64,000 nucleotides of DNA from Streptomyces sp. MMG1533 (GCF_001279775.1 NZ_LGDG01000223.1:1-64000); one strand, 5' to 3'. Shown: positions 1 through 9,711, counted from the stretch's first letter. Numbers and translations: made by a program. The notes: generated from the letters alone by a model not told the origin.

Positions 1-31
1 GGCTGGGGGTGGGGCTGGGGGTGTTGCTCAT
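1..31 (-). CDS. possible 5' end of a divergent gene (partial)
   Basis: An ATG on the minus strand at 31 opens a frame rich in Pro, Ser and Thr that runs off the left edge after ten codons. The GGGGGT/GGGGCT repeats at the edge fit a Pro-rich N-terminus. The Shine-Dalgarno match is weak (AGGA about 12 bases upstream). Too little is present to assign a product, and it may not be a gene. Confidence 0.25.
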   Translation of the reverse strand, partial: MSNTPSPTPS

Positions 32-79
32 GGCAGGTGTGATCCTTAATGGTCGACGCCGTCCCGAACCGGGACGTAG

Positions 80-400
<321 letters not shown>

Positions 401-430
401 GGCTCGCCCGGGCCTGCGGGTTCCGGTGCA

Positions 431-1177
431 TCACACCACCGAGTCGATCAGCATGAAGGCACCCACGGCCAGCAGCATCAGAGCGAAGATCCGCTGAAGC
501 GTGCGTCCGGAGACCTTCCCGGCCAGCCGCTTGCCGTCCCATGCACCGAGGATGGCCGCCCCGACGAACGGGCCGACGACCGACCAGTCCAGACCGTCGA
601 CCGTTCCGGCGCGCGCCGCCAGCGCGGCCAGGGAGTTGACGGTGATGACCAGCAGGCTGGTACCCACCGCGTTCCGCATCCGCATGCCGAGGACGTTCAC
701 CAGGGCCGGTACGGCGAGGAAGCCGCCGCCGACACCCAGGACGCCGGTGACCGCGCCGAGTCCGGCACCGGCCCCCGCCGCCCGCACCGGCCGCACCGTC
801 ACGGCGCCCTCCGCACCCGGCCGGAACCGCAGCATGCGCAGGGCGGCCGCTCCCGCGACCACGGCGAAGGCCGCCGTCAGCACCGCCGCCGGAACACGGG
901 CGGCGAGCGCGCCGCCCAGCATCGCGGGGCCGATTCCGGCCGCCGCGAACAGCAGCCCCGTACGCCACCGCACGTGTCCGTCGCGGGCATGCGCGGCCAG
1001 CGCGGTGGCCGAGGTGAGCGCGACGATGACCAGACTCGCGGTCGTCGCCCCGACCGGAGTGAAGTCGAGCAGGTAGATCAGGGCGGGGACGGCCAGCACA
1101 CTGCCGCCGCCCCCGAGCGCGCCGAGCGCCAGGCCGATCACGGCCCCGGCGGCCAGGGCGAGTATGAGAGCGCTCAC
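431..1177 (-). CDS. TauE/SafE (TSUP) family sulfur-compound exporter
   Basis: A 248-residue polytopic membrane protein with two halves, each starting with an Ala/Gly-rich helix and a GxGGGxLAVPAL-type motif (about residues 22-33 and 147-158). This is the signature of the TSUP family that moves sulfite, sulfonates or thiosulfate. It starts with GTG at 1177, and its GTGA overlaps the stop of the rhodanese gene upstream, so the two are translationally coupled. As last gene of the operon it probably exports sulfite or thiosulfate made by the dioxygenase and rhodanese. The substrate is not determined by sequence. Confidence 0.85.
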   Translation of the reverse strand: MSALILALAAGAVIGLALGALGGGGSVLAVPALIYLLDFTPVGATTASLVIVALTSATALAAHARDGHVRWRTGLLFAAAGIGPAMLGGALAARVPAAVLTAAFAVVAGAAALRMLRFRPGAEGAVTVRPVRAAGAGAGLGAVTGVLGVGGGFLAVPALVNVLGMRMRNAVGTSLLVITVNSLAALAARAGTVDGLDWSVVGPFVGAAILGAWDGKRLAGKVSGRTLQRIFALMLLAVGAFMLIDSVV

Positions 1178-1560
1178 GCGACGGTGCCGTTCCCGCCGCG
1201 CGTGTCCACCACCGGCAGCCCCGCTCCCGCCCAGTCACTCATGCCGCCGATCACGTCCACGACCTCCGCTCCCCGGGCGGCCAGCAGCTCGGCGGCCCGC
1301 AGGGAGCGGTTGCCGGAACGGCAGATCACGACCAGGGGCCGTGCCTGGGCCTGCGCGGGCAGCCCGGCCCCGGAGGCCAGCGCCGACAGCGGCAGGTGTA
1401 CGGCTCGGGGGGCGTGTCCGGCCTGCCATTCGTGGGTTTCGCGGACATCCAGCAGCACGGCATCGCCGCCGCTCTCGGCGTTCCCTCGGCCGGTGAGCGC
1501 GGCCGCCTCCTGGACGGTCACGCGGCCCGGGCCGCTCCGGCCTCGTCGGAAGATGCTCAT
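1174..1560 (-). CDS. single-domain rhodanese
   Basis: A 128-residue sulfurtransferase with one rhodanese domain (about residues 14-118). The active-site loop CRSGNRS starts at Cys80, and the upstream LLDVRE motif is present. Rhodaneses of this size carry persulfide sulfur between acceptors such as glutathione-like thiols or sulfite. The ATG at 1560 was chosen because upstream in-frame codons are low-complexity Arg-rich sequence outside the domain. It lies 71 bp behind the dioxygenase-rhodanese fusion and overlaps tauE by 4 bp, matching cst-type operon organisation. Confidence 0.9.
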   Translation of the reverse strand: MSIFRRGRSGPGRVTVQEAAALTGRGNAESGGDAVLLDVRETHEWQAGHAPRAVHLPLSALASGAGLPAQAQARPLVVICRSGNRSLRAAELLAARGAEVVDVIGGMSDWAGAGLPVVDTRGGNGTVA

Positions 1561-1631
1561 CACGGTTTCCCGCTCCTGTTTCGCATGTCGGTACGGAAGG
1601 TCGGCCGGGCCTCTGGCGGCACCCGGCACCG

Positions 1632-2999
1632 TCAGGGGTTCCGGACGGTGAGTCCGGCCTTCTCGGCCGCCTCGAAGGAGTCGTCCACCGCGATGACGTC
1701 GCGGCCGGCGGCGTCGAGCAGGGAAGCGGCGATGGCGGCGCGCATGCCGCCCGCGCAGTGCACCCACACCTCGCCGTCGGGGATCTCGCTCAGGCGACGG
1801 TGCAGGGTGTGGACCGGGATGTGGACCGAGCCCTCGACGTACCCGCCCGCCCGCTCCGAGCCCCGCCGGACATCGAGGACGACGACGCCCTCCGCCCGCC
1901 GCCGACCCGCGAGGTCGGCGAACGTACTGCGGCGGAAGGAGACCGGCGCCTCGCCCTCGGGCACCCAGTCGGCCGGCTCACCGGTCGCCGCGGCGGCCGG
2001 ACGGTCGATACCCACCCGGACCAACTCGCGCTGGGCGGCGCGGAGTTGCTCGGGCGACTCGGCGAGCAACGTGACCGGCTTGCCCCACGGAATCAGCCAG
2101 CCCAGATAGGTCGCGAGCTGCCCCTCGGCCTCGAAGTTGAACGAGCCGGACACGTGCCCGGCGGCGAACGCGACACGATTGCGCAGGTCCACCACCCACT
2201 CCCCCGCCGCCAGCCGGGCGGCGATCTCCTCGGCGTCGGCCACCGCGGGCGGGGTGAGGTCGATCGGAGCGGGTCCGGCGGCATTGGCCGGGCCCATGTG
2301 CGTGTAGTACGCGGGGATGTCGTCCAGGCCGGCCAGCAGGTCGGCGACGAAGGCGTCCACGTCCCGCGTGAGGGCCTCGTTGGAGGCCTTCTCCTTGCCG
2401 ATGGTCGTGGCACTGCCCTCCGCCTGGGAGGACGAGCAGAAGCTGCCGAATCCGTGCGTCGGGAGCACCGCCGTCTCCTCGGGGAGCTCGGCGGCCAGCC
2501 GGTGTGCGGAGGCGTGCTGCGCCCGGGCGAGGTGCTCCGTCAGCCGCGGCTCGACAAGGTCCGGGCGGCCGACGGTGCCGATCAGGAGCGAGCCGCCGGT
2601 GAACACCGCGACCGCCGTGCCGTTCTCCTCCAGCACATAGGAGGTGTGGTGCGGAGTGTGGCCCGGTGTGGCCAGCGCTCGCAGGGCCAGGCCGGCGTGG
2701 GGGTCGATCTCCGTGCGGTCGCCGTCGTGCACCGGCACCCGCGCGAAGGAGACGCGGGCCCCGGCGGGAAGGAGGTAGGCGGCTCCGACGGTGCGGGCCA
2801 GCTCCAGGCCGCCGGTGACGTAGTCGTTGTGGACGTGCGTCTCGACGACATGCGAGATCCGCACCCCGCGCCGCACGGCCGCCGCGATCACCCGGTCGAT
2901 GTCGCGCGGCGGGTCGACCGCCACCGCGGTCCGCTCACCGCCCGCGAGATAGCTGCGGTTGCCGAGCCCCGACACCTCGATCGTGTCGATGAAGAACAC
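1632..2999 (-). CDS. persulfide dioxygenase-rhodanese fusion (CstB-like)
   Basis: A 455-residue protein in three parts. Residues 1-190 are an ETHE1-type metallo-beta-lactamase fold: THVHND at 54-59 and His114, Asp147 and His182 give the non-heme iron site that oxidises persulfides. Residues about 255-335 are a rhodanese-like domain without a catalytic Cys. Residues about 355-455 are a second rhodanese domain with HCAGGMR, Cys415 being catalytic. The order matches Staphylococcus CstB, which makes thiosulfate from persulfide. The start is GTG at 2999 with GGGAG upstream. It is the first gene of the operon running to 431, and two CstR-type boxes lie just upstream. Confidence 0.92.
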   Translation of the reverse strand: MFFIDTIEVSGLGNRSYLAGGERTAVAVDPPRDIDRVIAAAVRRGVRISHVVETHVHNDYVTGGLELARTVGAAYLLPAGARVSFARVPVHDGDRTEIDPHAGLALRALATPGHTPHHTSYVLEENGTAVAVFTGGSLLIGTVGRPDLVEPRLTEHLARAQHASAHRLAAELPEETAVLPTHGFGSFCSSSQAEGSATTIGKEKASNEALTRDVDAFVADLLAGLDDIPAYYTHMGPANAAGPAPIDLTPPAVADAEEIAARLAAGEWVVDLRNRVAFAAGHVSGSFNFEAEGQLATYLGWLIPWGKPVTLLAESPEQLRAAQRELVRVGIDRPAAAATGEPADWVPEGEAPVSFRRSTFADLAGRRRAEGVVVLDVRRGSERAGGYVEGSVHIPVHTLHRRLSEIPDGEVWVHCAGGMRAAIAASLLDAAGRDVIAVDDSFEAAEKAGLTVRNP

Positions 3000-3023
3000 G
3001 AGGTACTCCCTTCAGTCAAGAAT

Positions 3024-3072
3024 TACCCCGGGGGGTATGTCTCCGACGGTAGCATGAGTACCCCGGGGGGTA
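3024..3072. promoter_or_regulatory. paired CstR-type operators between divergent genes
   Basis: Two near-identical TACCCCGGGGGGTA elements (3024-3037 and 3059-3072), 35 bp apart, lie between the dioxygenase-rhodanese operon (minus) and the DUF302 gene (plus). They share the TACCCC/GGGGTA arms of the palindrome at 82-95. The simplest reading is that one repressor controls its own gene, the minus-strand operon and the DUF302 gene. Confidence 0.7.
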
Positions 3073-3175
3073 TTCTCAAGGGCGAGGGAAGCCCCAGGGG
3101 AAGCACCTCACGAGACCTCGCACACGGCCGGACACCCGTCCCGCGCCACGCGAGCCGACGAGAAAGGCCCGTGCC

Positions 3176-3580
3176 ATGCGCTACGCACACACAGTCCACG
3201 TCGATGCCGACTTCGCCACCACCGTCGCCCGCACCCGCGCCGCCCTCGCGGAGCAGGGGTTCGGCATCCTCACCGAGATCGACGTGACGGCCACCCTGAA
3301 GGCCAAACTCGACCAGGACATGGAGGACTACGTCATCCTGGGCGCCTGCAACCCGCCCCTGGCACACCGTGCCCTGGAGACCGACCGCACCATCGGCCTG
3401 CTGCTGCCCTGCAACGTCGTCGTCCGCCGCGACGGAGACCGCACCGCCGTGCAGGCCCTCGACCCGAACACGATGGTCACGCTCACCGAACTCGACCCAC
3501 TGCGCCCGGTCGCCGAGGAGGCCACGCGCCGCCTCGACGCCGCCCTCGCCTCACTGACCACACCCGACCCCGCCGCCTGA
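3176..3580 (+). CDS. DUF302 family protein
   Basis: A 134-residue cytosolic protein. It has the DUF302 pattern: an N-terminal beta strand with a YxxTVHV-like start, a middle LG-ACNPPLAHRAL segment and VVVR strands, ending in a helix. The function of DUF302 is not established; members are often found beside sulfur- and metal-stress genes. Here it diverges from the persulfide operon and shares the double operator region, so it probably belongs to the same regulon. Cys60 in the GACNPP segment is its only visible thiol. Confidence 0.8.
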   Translation: MRYAHTVHVDADFATTVARTRAALAEQGFGILTEIDVTATLKAKLDQDMEDYVILGACNPPLAHRALETDRTIGLLLPCNVVVRRDGDRTAVQALDPNTMVTLTELDPLRPVAEEATRRLDAALASLTTPDPAA

Positions 3581-3867
3581 CACCGCAGGCCCGCCCCACC
3601 GAGGGGCCCACGCCCGAGTACGTGAGACGTGCGGTCGCCACGCGGGCCAGGCCACCGCCGCCATGACCGAACACGCCGGACTGCACCCCGAGCCAGTCCT
3701 CCTCGGCGCCGCCCACCTGGTCCCGGCCCTGGGCCTGTCGACCTGTGCCGTCCGCGAAACCCATGACCACGCCGGCCGCCAACATCTGATCCCGGACGGC
3801 ATGCTGCTGCAGGAACCGAAGATGGGGTCACCCCGGTGGGATGACCCCGAACCGCGCGACGACCCGA

Positions 3868-5697
3868 CTAGCCGAGCACTGCGCCGAGGGTCGTCGTCCG
3901 GGCGGTGTCGGTGACCGACCCCGCCGTGTCCAGCACGGCGCCCGGAAGGGTCTTCGCCTCCTCGACGGGCGCGACCGGCTCGGGAGCGCCGTCGGTGGTG
4001 TCGGTGCCGGCCTGAGCCATCCGCTTGTCGAACTGCGGCGGCGGGACCACCGGGTCGCTCTGCGGAGCCTCGGGAACCTTGTGCAGCGGATCCGCGTCGG
4101 GCGACGGCGAGGTGGCCGGCGAGCCCGCCGTGCCGGGACTGCCGTCCCGCGCCCCGCCCCGCTCCTCAGCACCGCCCGAGGCACCGCTCGCGGGTTCCAG
4201 CACCCACCGCTGCCCGGCCGATCCGTCCCGCTCGGCGACGACCACGGACTTCCCGGGGCCGGGCGCGACGAGCAGGCCCTCGCCCCGGCGCAGCAGCAGT
4301 TCGCCGCGGACCGTGAGGTCGTAGCGGACCTCACCGGCGTGCACCACGCAGTCGGCCAGGACGACCGAGCCCTCGTCGGCGTCGGCGTCGAGGCAGAGGG
4401 TGGGATCGACGGCGCTGCGCAGCAGACCGTCGCCCTGGTACGACCACACCTGGGATCCGGCCGCCGAGCACGCCGTCAGCACGGTCCCGGCGCCGCCCTC
4501 GGTCCTGCCTCCGCGCACGTCGAGGCAGAGTCCGGCGACGAGGTTGCGGAGGCGGCCGTGTCCCACCTCGACGGGGTTGCCCACGGAGGCGGCGGACGGG
4601 GACCCGCCGGACGACGCGTCGCCCACGGCGCCCGGGGAGACGGAGTTGCCGCTGGGTGCGCCCCAGGTGGCGCGGGGCGCGGGGACACCGCCCTCGTCCG
4701 ACCAGCCCTTGGCGACGAGCACCGTCGCGAGCAGGGCGAGCGAGGTCAGGCCGGCGCCCACGAGCACCGCCTTCGTGTGCCTGCGGGGCGCGGCGAGGAG
4801 GCCGGCCGATGCGGGGCGGTGCCGGCCGCCGGGCCTCGGCCGTAGGGCGAGACGCGCGGCCGGCGCGGCCCGGGCGTCCCCTCGGCCGGGCCGGGAGTCG
4901 AGGTAGCGGCGGGCACCCCAGCCCAGGACGGTCTCGGAGAGCAGCTCTTCCAGTCCACCCTCGAAATGGCTGAGCTGCTCGGCCGCGTGCCGGCAGTACC
5001 GGCACGCCATCAGATGCTGTTGGACATCGGGCAGCAGGCCGCCTCCCCGGCGAATGGGGACGTCGAGGAGACGGTTGTAGAAGCGGCATTCCCTGGTCGG
5101 TGCGAGTTCCCGGTGGGCCCGTACACAGCCCGCCCGGAATTGCTCCCGCGCCTGCTCCAGACCGGCCGAGGCCCGGGCCGGGTCCACCCCCAGCAGTCCG
5201 GCCGGTACGGATATGGGCTCGGCTTCGACCTCGGTGTGCCACAGGAGGCATTGCGAGGCTCCCGGAAGAGCCTGGAATGCGCGCTCGGCGAGCTGTCGCC
5301 TTTCGGGGGTGACCGACCTCGCGGCGCGCAGTCCGCGACCGCCGGTCGGTTTGCGGACTTCCGGCAGTGCGGCGGAAATGCCGTCGTCCGCGGCCCACTC
5401 CTTGACGGTCTCCCGAACCGCCCGCAGGAGTTGCGGTCGTACGGCACCGCCACCCGCCCTTCCCAGCACCCGATGGAACGCTGCGGCGGCCGCCATCGAC
5501 GCCGAACCCTCCGTGGAGACCAGGCAGATGACCGCGTAGTCGTAGGTCGCCCGCCAGTGCCGGGCCATCAGCAGCGCGACGGCGTGGGCGTCCGCGCCGG
5601 CCGCGTCGAGCCGGGCCATGAGATCCCGGTCGGATTCCCCGGCGCTGGATCCGGGCCGGGGCGGGTACGGGGGCCGTGGGGGGTATGGGGATTGCAC
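3868..5697 (-). CDS. membrane-anchored RICIN-domain protein with zinc-finger-like anti-sigma segment
   Basis: A 609-residue protein. Residues 1-20 are Pro/Tyr-rich. A helical cytosolic region follows, with an HxxxCxxC motif near residues 226-233 as in zinc anti-sigma domains. One membrane helix lies at about 304-325. A ricin-B-type lectin region spans about 380-505, with CLDV and CLDAD repeats and a closing QRWVLE. A Pro/Ser/Thr-rich tail follows. The layout suggests an intracellular regulatory part and an extracellular carbohydrate-binding part. GTG at 5697 is used because GGAAGGA lies 9 bases upstream and earlier codons look non-coding. No partner sigma factor is adjacent, and the function is unknown. 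Confidence 0.75.
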   Translation of the reverse strand: MQSPYPPRPPYPPRPGSSAGESDRDLMARLDAAGADAHAVALLMARHWRATYDYAVICLVSTEGSASMAAAAAFHRVLGRAGGGAVRPQLLRAVRETVKEWAADDGISAALPEVRKPTGGRGLRAARSVTPERRQLAERAFQALPGASQCLLWHTEVEAEPISVPAGLLGVDPARASAGLEQAREQFRAGCVRAHRELAPTRECRFYNRLLDVPIRRGGGLLPDVQQHLMACRYCRHAAEQLSHFEGGLEELLSETVLGWGARRYLDSRPGRGDARAAPAARLALRPRPGGRHRPASAGLLAAPRRHTKAVLVGAGLTSLALLATVLVAKGWSDEGGVPAPRATWGAPSGNSVSPGAVGDASSGGSPSAASVGNPVEVGHGRLRNLVAGLCLDVRGGRTEGGAGTVLTACSAAGSQVWSYQGDGLLRSAVDPTLCLDADADEGSVVLADCVVHAGEVRYDLTVRGELLLRRGEGLLVAPGPGKSVVVAERDGSAGQRWVLEPASGASGGAEERGGARDGSPGTAGSPATSPSPDADPLHKVPEAPQSDPVVPPPQFDKRMAQAGTDTTDGAPEPVAPVEEAKTLPGAVLDTAGSVTDTARTTTLGAVLG

Positions 5698-6067
5698 TGG
5701 ACCATTTCCTTCCAAGCCGCAGGACGGCAGGCCAAATGCGCGTCCGTAGGAAAGCAGGTGCCTGATTGGTGCATACCTATGCCACGTCAGGTACGAGTGG
5801 GTTTTGAGTTGGTCGATCAAGGGGCCGCTCACTTTCGCACAAGCGCCTCATACGAAACAAGAAGTTCGAGTGACCCACGTTCAAAAAGCGGCGAGTTCAG
5901 AAAAGTTACCGACGGTATCCGCACCCGCATTCGAAAATTGCCGGAAGGCGCCCGTCAAGTTGTGTGCGTGGAAGGCCGGTTGGCACACGGAATCTCCAAG
6001 TTCCCGCCCCGCCCCCACAGCGGGCTGAGAGGTTTCTCTCGGGGTTCTCTCATCCCCGTACGCCAGC
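5698..6067. other. intergenic region between divergent genes, no gene seen
   Basis: 370 bp between the RICIN gene (minus) and galU (plus). It is clearly less GC-rich than its surroundings, as expected of a double promoter region. No convincing -35/-10 pair, riboswitch or small gene could be assigned by eye. Confidence 0.5.
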
Positions 6068-7027
6068 ATGAGCCGCATGATCGTCCCCCACACGACAGCC
6101 ACCCCCGCCCCTGCCCGCCCCGTCCGCAAGGCGGTCGTCCCGGCGGCCGGCCTCGGCACACGGTTCCTGCCCGCGACCAAGGCGACACCGAAGGAGATGC
6201 TGCCGGTCGTCGACAAGCCGGCCATCCAGTACGTCGTCGAGGAGGCCGCCGCGGCCGGTCTCGACGACGTCCTGATGGTCACCGGTCGCCACAAGAGGGC
6301 CATCGAGGACCACTTCGACAACGCCTTCGAGCTGGAGCAGGCACTCGCCGCCAAGGGCGACGCGGTACGCCTGGACGCCGTGCGCGACCCGGCCCGCCTG
6401 GCCAGCATCCACCACATCCGCCAGGGCGAGCCCCTCGGCCTCGGCCACGCGGTGCTCTGCGCCCGCCGCCACGTCGGCGACCAGCCGTTCGCCGTCCTGC
6501 TCGGCGACGACCTCATCGACCCGCGCGAGACCCTCCTCAGCCGGATGCTCGACGTCCGTGACCAGTACGCCGGGAGCGTGGTCGCCCTCATGGAGGTGCC
6601 CCGCGAACAGATCCACCTCTACGGCTGCGCGGCCGTCGAGCCGACCGGCGAGAGGGACGTGGTCCGCGTCACCGGCCTGGTCGAGAAGCCGTCACCGCAG
6701 GACGCCCCCAGCGCCTACGCGGTCATCGGCCGCTACGTCCTCGACCCCGCCGTCTTCGACACCCTGGAGCGCACCCCGCCCGGGCGCGGCGGCGAGATTC
6801 AGTTGACCGACGCCCTCCAGGACCTCGCCTCGGGCGGCACCGTGCACGGGGTCGTCTTCGACGGACTGCGCTACGACACCGGCGACAAGGCCGACTATCT
6901 GCGCACGGTGGTCCGACTGGCCTGCGACCGGCCCGACCTCGGGCCCGAGTTCACGGCCTGGCTCAAGGAGTTCGTCGCGGGCCTGGAGGGCGCGGAAGCG
7001 ACCGAACGCGAGCGGTTCGCGGCCTGA
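6068..7027 (+). CDS. galU: UTP-glucose-1-phosphate uridylyltransferase
   Basis: A 319-residue nucleotidyltransferase that makes UDP-glucose from UTP and glucose-1-phosphate. The N-terminal motif AAGLGTRFLPATKATPKEML (residues 27-46) is the nucleotide-binding signature of bacterial GalU. VEKP near residue 202 and the GGEIQLTDAL segment (about 241-250) are further family marks. UDP-glucose feeds cell-wall glycans, trehalose and glycosylation. ATG at 6068 is used, and a second ATG three codons later is possible because no strong ribosome site is visible. Length is normal for the family. Confidence 0.95.
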   Translation: MSRMIVPHTTATPAPARPVRKAVVPAAGLGTRFLPATKATPKEMLPVVDKPAIQYVVEEAAAAGLDDVLMVTGRHKRAIEDHFDNAFELEQALAAKGDAVRLDAVRDPARLASIHHIRQGEPLGLGHAVLCARRHVGDQPFAVLLGDDLIDPRETLLSRMLDVRDQYAGSVVALMEVPREQIHLYGCAAVEPTGERDVVRVTGLVEKPSPQDAPSAYAVIGRYVLDPAVFDTLERTPPGRGGEIQLTDALQDLASGGTVHGVVFDGLRYDTGDKADYLRTVVRLACDRPDLGPEFTAWLKEFVAGLEGAEATERERFAA

Positions 7028-7131
7028 TCGCGGGCCGAGGGCGGAGGGCGCCGACCGGGTCGTACGCGAAGGGTTCCGGTCGTTGCCTCGGACCGTGCGC
7101 CCTGGTCGGCGCCCCTCCTGCGCGCCGAAGC

Positions 7132-7584
7132 TCAGCCGTTGGGCCGGAGCGTCCAGACCACGGTCATCTCCGTCGTCACCGCTCCGTCCTCGCGCTGAAT
7201 GGCGACGGTCACCGGGAACTCCGGGCGCTTGCCCTCGTCGAGTTCGGCGACGACGTCGGCGGCGGGGCGGCCGAGCGTCGCGGTGGCCGTGACCGGACCC
7301 AGGGCGATCTTCTTGAACGCGATCTCGGCGGTGACCGGAAGCGGCACGGCGCGCGAGAGCTGGTCCCCGAAGGCGGCAAGGACGATCGCACCGCTGGCCG
7401 ACTCCCCCAGCGTGAACATCGCGCCGGCGTGCGGCCCGCCGACGTGGTTGCGGTACTCGCTCTGGTCCGGAAGGACCAGGACGGCCTTCTCCGGAGTGGT
7501 CTCCAGGTACTCCAGGTTCAGCGTGCGAACCATCGGCACCGTGGCGGCGAGCAACTCGCCGATGGACATCTGATCTGCGCTCAT
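7132..7584 (-). CDS. DUF4442/PaaI-like hotdog-fold thioesterase
   Basis: A 150-residue protein matching hotdog-fold thioesterases of the DUF4442/PaaI type. It has an amphipathic N-terminus, NHVGGPHAGAMFTLGESASG (residues about 45-64) as the central helix with the usual HxGxxFxLxE pattern, and later beta strands. Such enzymes hydrolyse acyl-CoA or acyl-ACP thioesters; the substrate here is unknown. It is transcribed away from the downstream pair of paralogues and stands alone. Confidence 0.8.
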   Translation of the reverse strand: MSADQMSIGELLAATVPMVRTLNLEYLETTPEKAVLVLPDQSEYRNHVGGPHAGAMFTLGESASGAIVLAAFGDQLSRAVPLPVTAEIAFKKIALGPVTATATLGRPAADVVAELDEGKRPEFPVTVAIQREDGAVTTEMTVVWTLRPNG

Positions 7585-7654
7585 GCCGACATGTTACCCA
7601 CGAGTAGCCCCGTGGGGCCAGAGCCGTGGTGTGATCGCCGTATCCTTACGGCCC

Positions 7655-8593
7655 ATGTGGCCAGGAGAGCAGCCGCCGGGGGGCGGGCAGAACCCGCAGC
7701 AGAACCCGGCTGAGGGAAACCCGTACCAGCAGCCCGGATACCGGCAGCCGAATCCGTACGCCCGGCAGCAGCCACCGTGGGACGCGCCCCCCGCGCCCCC
7801 TGGGCCGCCGGACGGCGGGCGTCGTACGAAGGTGGTCGCGATCAGCGTGGCGGCGGCCGTGGTCGTGGCCTCCGCCGTGACCGGGGCGGTACTGCTCGGC
7901 GGCGGCACGGACGAGGAGGCCGGCCCCGGCCCGACCACGTCCTCGGCCTCGTCCTCCGCATCGGAGAACCCCCGCGGCACCGACGCCATGAAGCCCACCG
8001 TGGCCGGCTGGAAGGTCGTGGTGAACCCCGACCTGGGCGTCGCCTTCGACGTACCGTCCGACTGGGCGCTGCAGTCGACGAGTTGGGTCTCGTGGGTCTC
8101 GGAGAACGACGACCCGGCGGACAAACCCCTCGTCGCCATGAAGGCCCCCGCGGTCTTCAAGGAGAAGTGGTGCGGGTCGGACGACGACAAGGACGGCGCG
8201 ACGGACTACACGCCGCTGGCCAGCGTGGGCAGCAGGGGCAACAACGGGGCCAAGAGCACCGAAGAGATCGCCCGTGCCGACTCCTCGACCTGGGTCTACG
8301 GCGGGTACACCCAGCCGGACCGGAAGAAGGTCACGACCGGTCCGGTCACCTCCTTCACCACCGCCTCCGGTCTCACCGGCAGTGTCGCCACCTCCCAGTC
8401 CTCAGGGGTCGCCAAGAAGGGCAAGTGCGACACCGAAGGCAAGGCGACGACCTTCGCCTTCAAGGACTCCGACGGCGACTTCGCGTCCTGGTCACTCTTC
8501 GGCGTCGCGGGTGTCGGTGACGAGGTTCCGGACGCCACGGTGAAGAAGATCATGGAGACCGTACGGCTCTACACGTCCGACGAAGAGCGCTGA
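7655..8593 (+). CDS. membrane-anchored Pro/Gln-rich protein, paralogue 1 (DUF8017-like)
   Basis: A 312-residue protein beginning MWPGEQPPGG, with a Pro/Gln/Tyr-rich cytosolic N-terminus (1-60), one membrane helix (about 65-90), a Ser/Thr-rich linker and an extracellular domain (about 110-312) containing a WKVVVNP strand, WVYGGYTQPD and Cys residues. The start was placed at 7655 because MWPG is shared with the tandem copy. I recall this exported domain as a Streptomyces domain of unknown function (DUF8017); the family name should be checked. The function is unknown. Confidence 0.75.
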   Translation: MWPGEQPPGGGQNPQQNPAEGNPYQQPGYRQPNPYARQQPPWDAPPAPPGPPDGGRRTKVVAISVAAAVVVASAVTGAVLLGGGTDEEAGPGPTTSSASSSASENPRGTDAMKPTVAGWKVVVNPDLGVAFDVPSDWALQSTSWVSWVSENDDPADKPLVAMKAPAVFKEKWCGSDDDKDGATDYTPLASVGSRGNNGAKSTEEIARADSSTWVYGGYTQPDRKKVTTGPVTSFTTASGLTGSVATSQSSGVAKKGKCDTEGKATTFAFKDSDGDFASWSLFGVAGVGDEVPDATVKKIMETVRLYTSDEER

Positions 8594-8659
8594 TTTGCTA
8601 CGTCCCTGACAAGGGGCAGTGACCGAATCGTGTCCCTGGCAGGGCTAGGGTGGCTGCCC

Positions 8660-9664
8660 ATGTGGCCAGGACAGCAGCCGCCCGGGGGCGAGCAGAACCC
8701 GCAGCAGCAGAACAACCCGTACCAGCAGCCGGGGTACCAGCAGCCGAATCCGTACCAGCAGCCCGGATTCCAGCAGCCCAACCCCTATGCGCAGCAACCG
8801 CAGTGGGACACTCCGGCGCCGGCGGGCCCGCCCGGGCCGCCGCCCGGTGGTGGCGGCAACCGGACGAAGGTCGTCGCGATCGTGGCGGCGCTGGCCGTGG
8901 TCGTGGCCGCCGGTGTGACCGGATTCCTGGTCCTGAGTGGCGACGACAAGGACGACGTGGCGGACGGCAAGGACGTGAAGCCGTCCGCGACCGCCTCCGA
9001 GCCGAGCGCCTCCGCCTCCGCCTCCGCCTCCGAGGACAACCCTCGCGGCGGTGACGCCGAGCAGGCGACCATCAAGGGCTGGAAGATCGTCGTCAACCCG
9101 AAGTGGGGCACGGCCTTCGACGTGCCGGCGGACTGGGAGGTGCAGTCCCCGACCTCGGCCGTCGCCTTCGAGGAGGACAACTCGGACGATCTGAAGCCGA
9201 TCATCACGATGTCGGCGCCGGCGATCCTCAAGTCCAACTGGTGCGAGTCCGACGACGACAAGGACGGCCAGACCGACACCATGTCCCTGGCCGCGACGGG
9301 CACCAAGGGCGCCAACGGTGCCAAGGACACCGACGAGATCGCGATCAACACCCCGGCCTGGTGGGTCTACGGCGGCTACACCCAGCCGGACAAGAAGAGC
9401 ATCACGCTCGACAAGAAGGCCACGCCCTACACCACCACGTCCGGGATCAAGGGCAGTTACGCCTGGGCGTCGTCGAAGGACACGCCCGCGACCGGCAAGT
9501 GCGTGACCGACGGCAAGGCCATCACCTTCGGCTTCAAGAACTCGACCGGTGACTTCGTGTCGTGGAACTTCTACGGGGCCAAGGGCGTCAAGGAAGAGGT
9601 TTCCAAGGAGACCATCATGAAGATCCTCAGCACGGTACGGCTGCACGGGGATCCGACGGGCTGA
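8660..9664 (+). CDS. membrane-anchored Pro/Gln-rich protein, paralogue 2 (DUF8017-like)
   Basis: A 334-residue tandem paralogue of the preceding gene with the same plan: MWPGQQPPGG start, tandem QQP-GxQQPNPY repeats, one membrane helix (about 77-100), Ser/Ala linker and a conserved extracellular domain. Shared strings include WVYGGYTQPD and an SDDDKDG acidic stretch. The gap to the first copy is 66 bp, so they probably form one transcript that ends at the hairpin at 9670. The pair arose by duplication and no biochemical role is known. Confidence 0.75.
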   Translation: MWPGQQPPGGEQNPQQQNNPYQQPGYQQPNPYQQPGFQQPNPYAQQPQWDTPAPAGPPGPPPGGGGNRTKVVAIVAALAVVVAAGVTGFLVLSGDDKDDVADGKDVKPSATASEPSASASASASEDNPRGGDAEQATIKGWKIVVNPKWGTAFDVPADWEVQSPTSAVAFEEDNSDDLKPIITMSAPAILKSNWCESDDDKDGQTDTMSLAATGTKGANGAKDTDEIAINTPAWWVYGGYTQPDKKSITLDKKATPYTTTSGIKGSYAWASSKDTPATGKCVTDGKAITFGFKNSTGDFVSWNFYGAKGVKEEVSKETIMKILSTVRLHGDPTG

Positions 9665-9669
9665 GAACT

Positions 9670-9711
9670 GCCTGTTCGTCCCGGCCCCGACCGGCGCCGG
9701 GACGAACAGGC
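9670..9711 (+). terminator. strong hairpin terminator
   Basis: A perfect 16-bp inverted repeat (GCCTGTTCGTCCCGGC and its complement) with a 10-base loop begins 5 bases after the stop codon of the second paralogue. As is common in Streptomyces there is no U-tract. The 296 bp that follow, up to 10007, show no gene. Confidence 0.85.

Noticed and set aside
3663..3914. 83-aa plus-strand frame downstream of DUF302
   Set aside because: It overlaps the end of the RICIN gene and has no recognisable domain or convincing ribosome site. It may be a gene remnant but cannot be supported.
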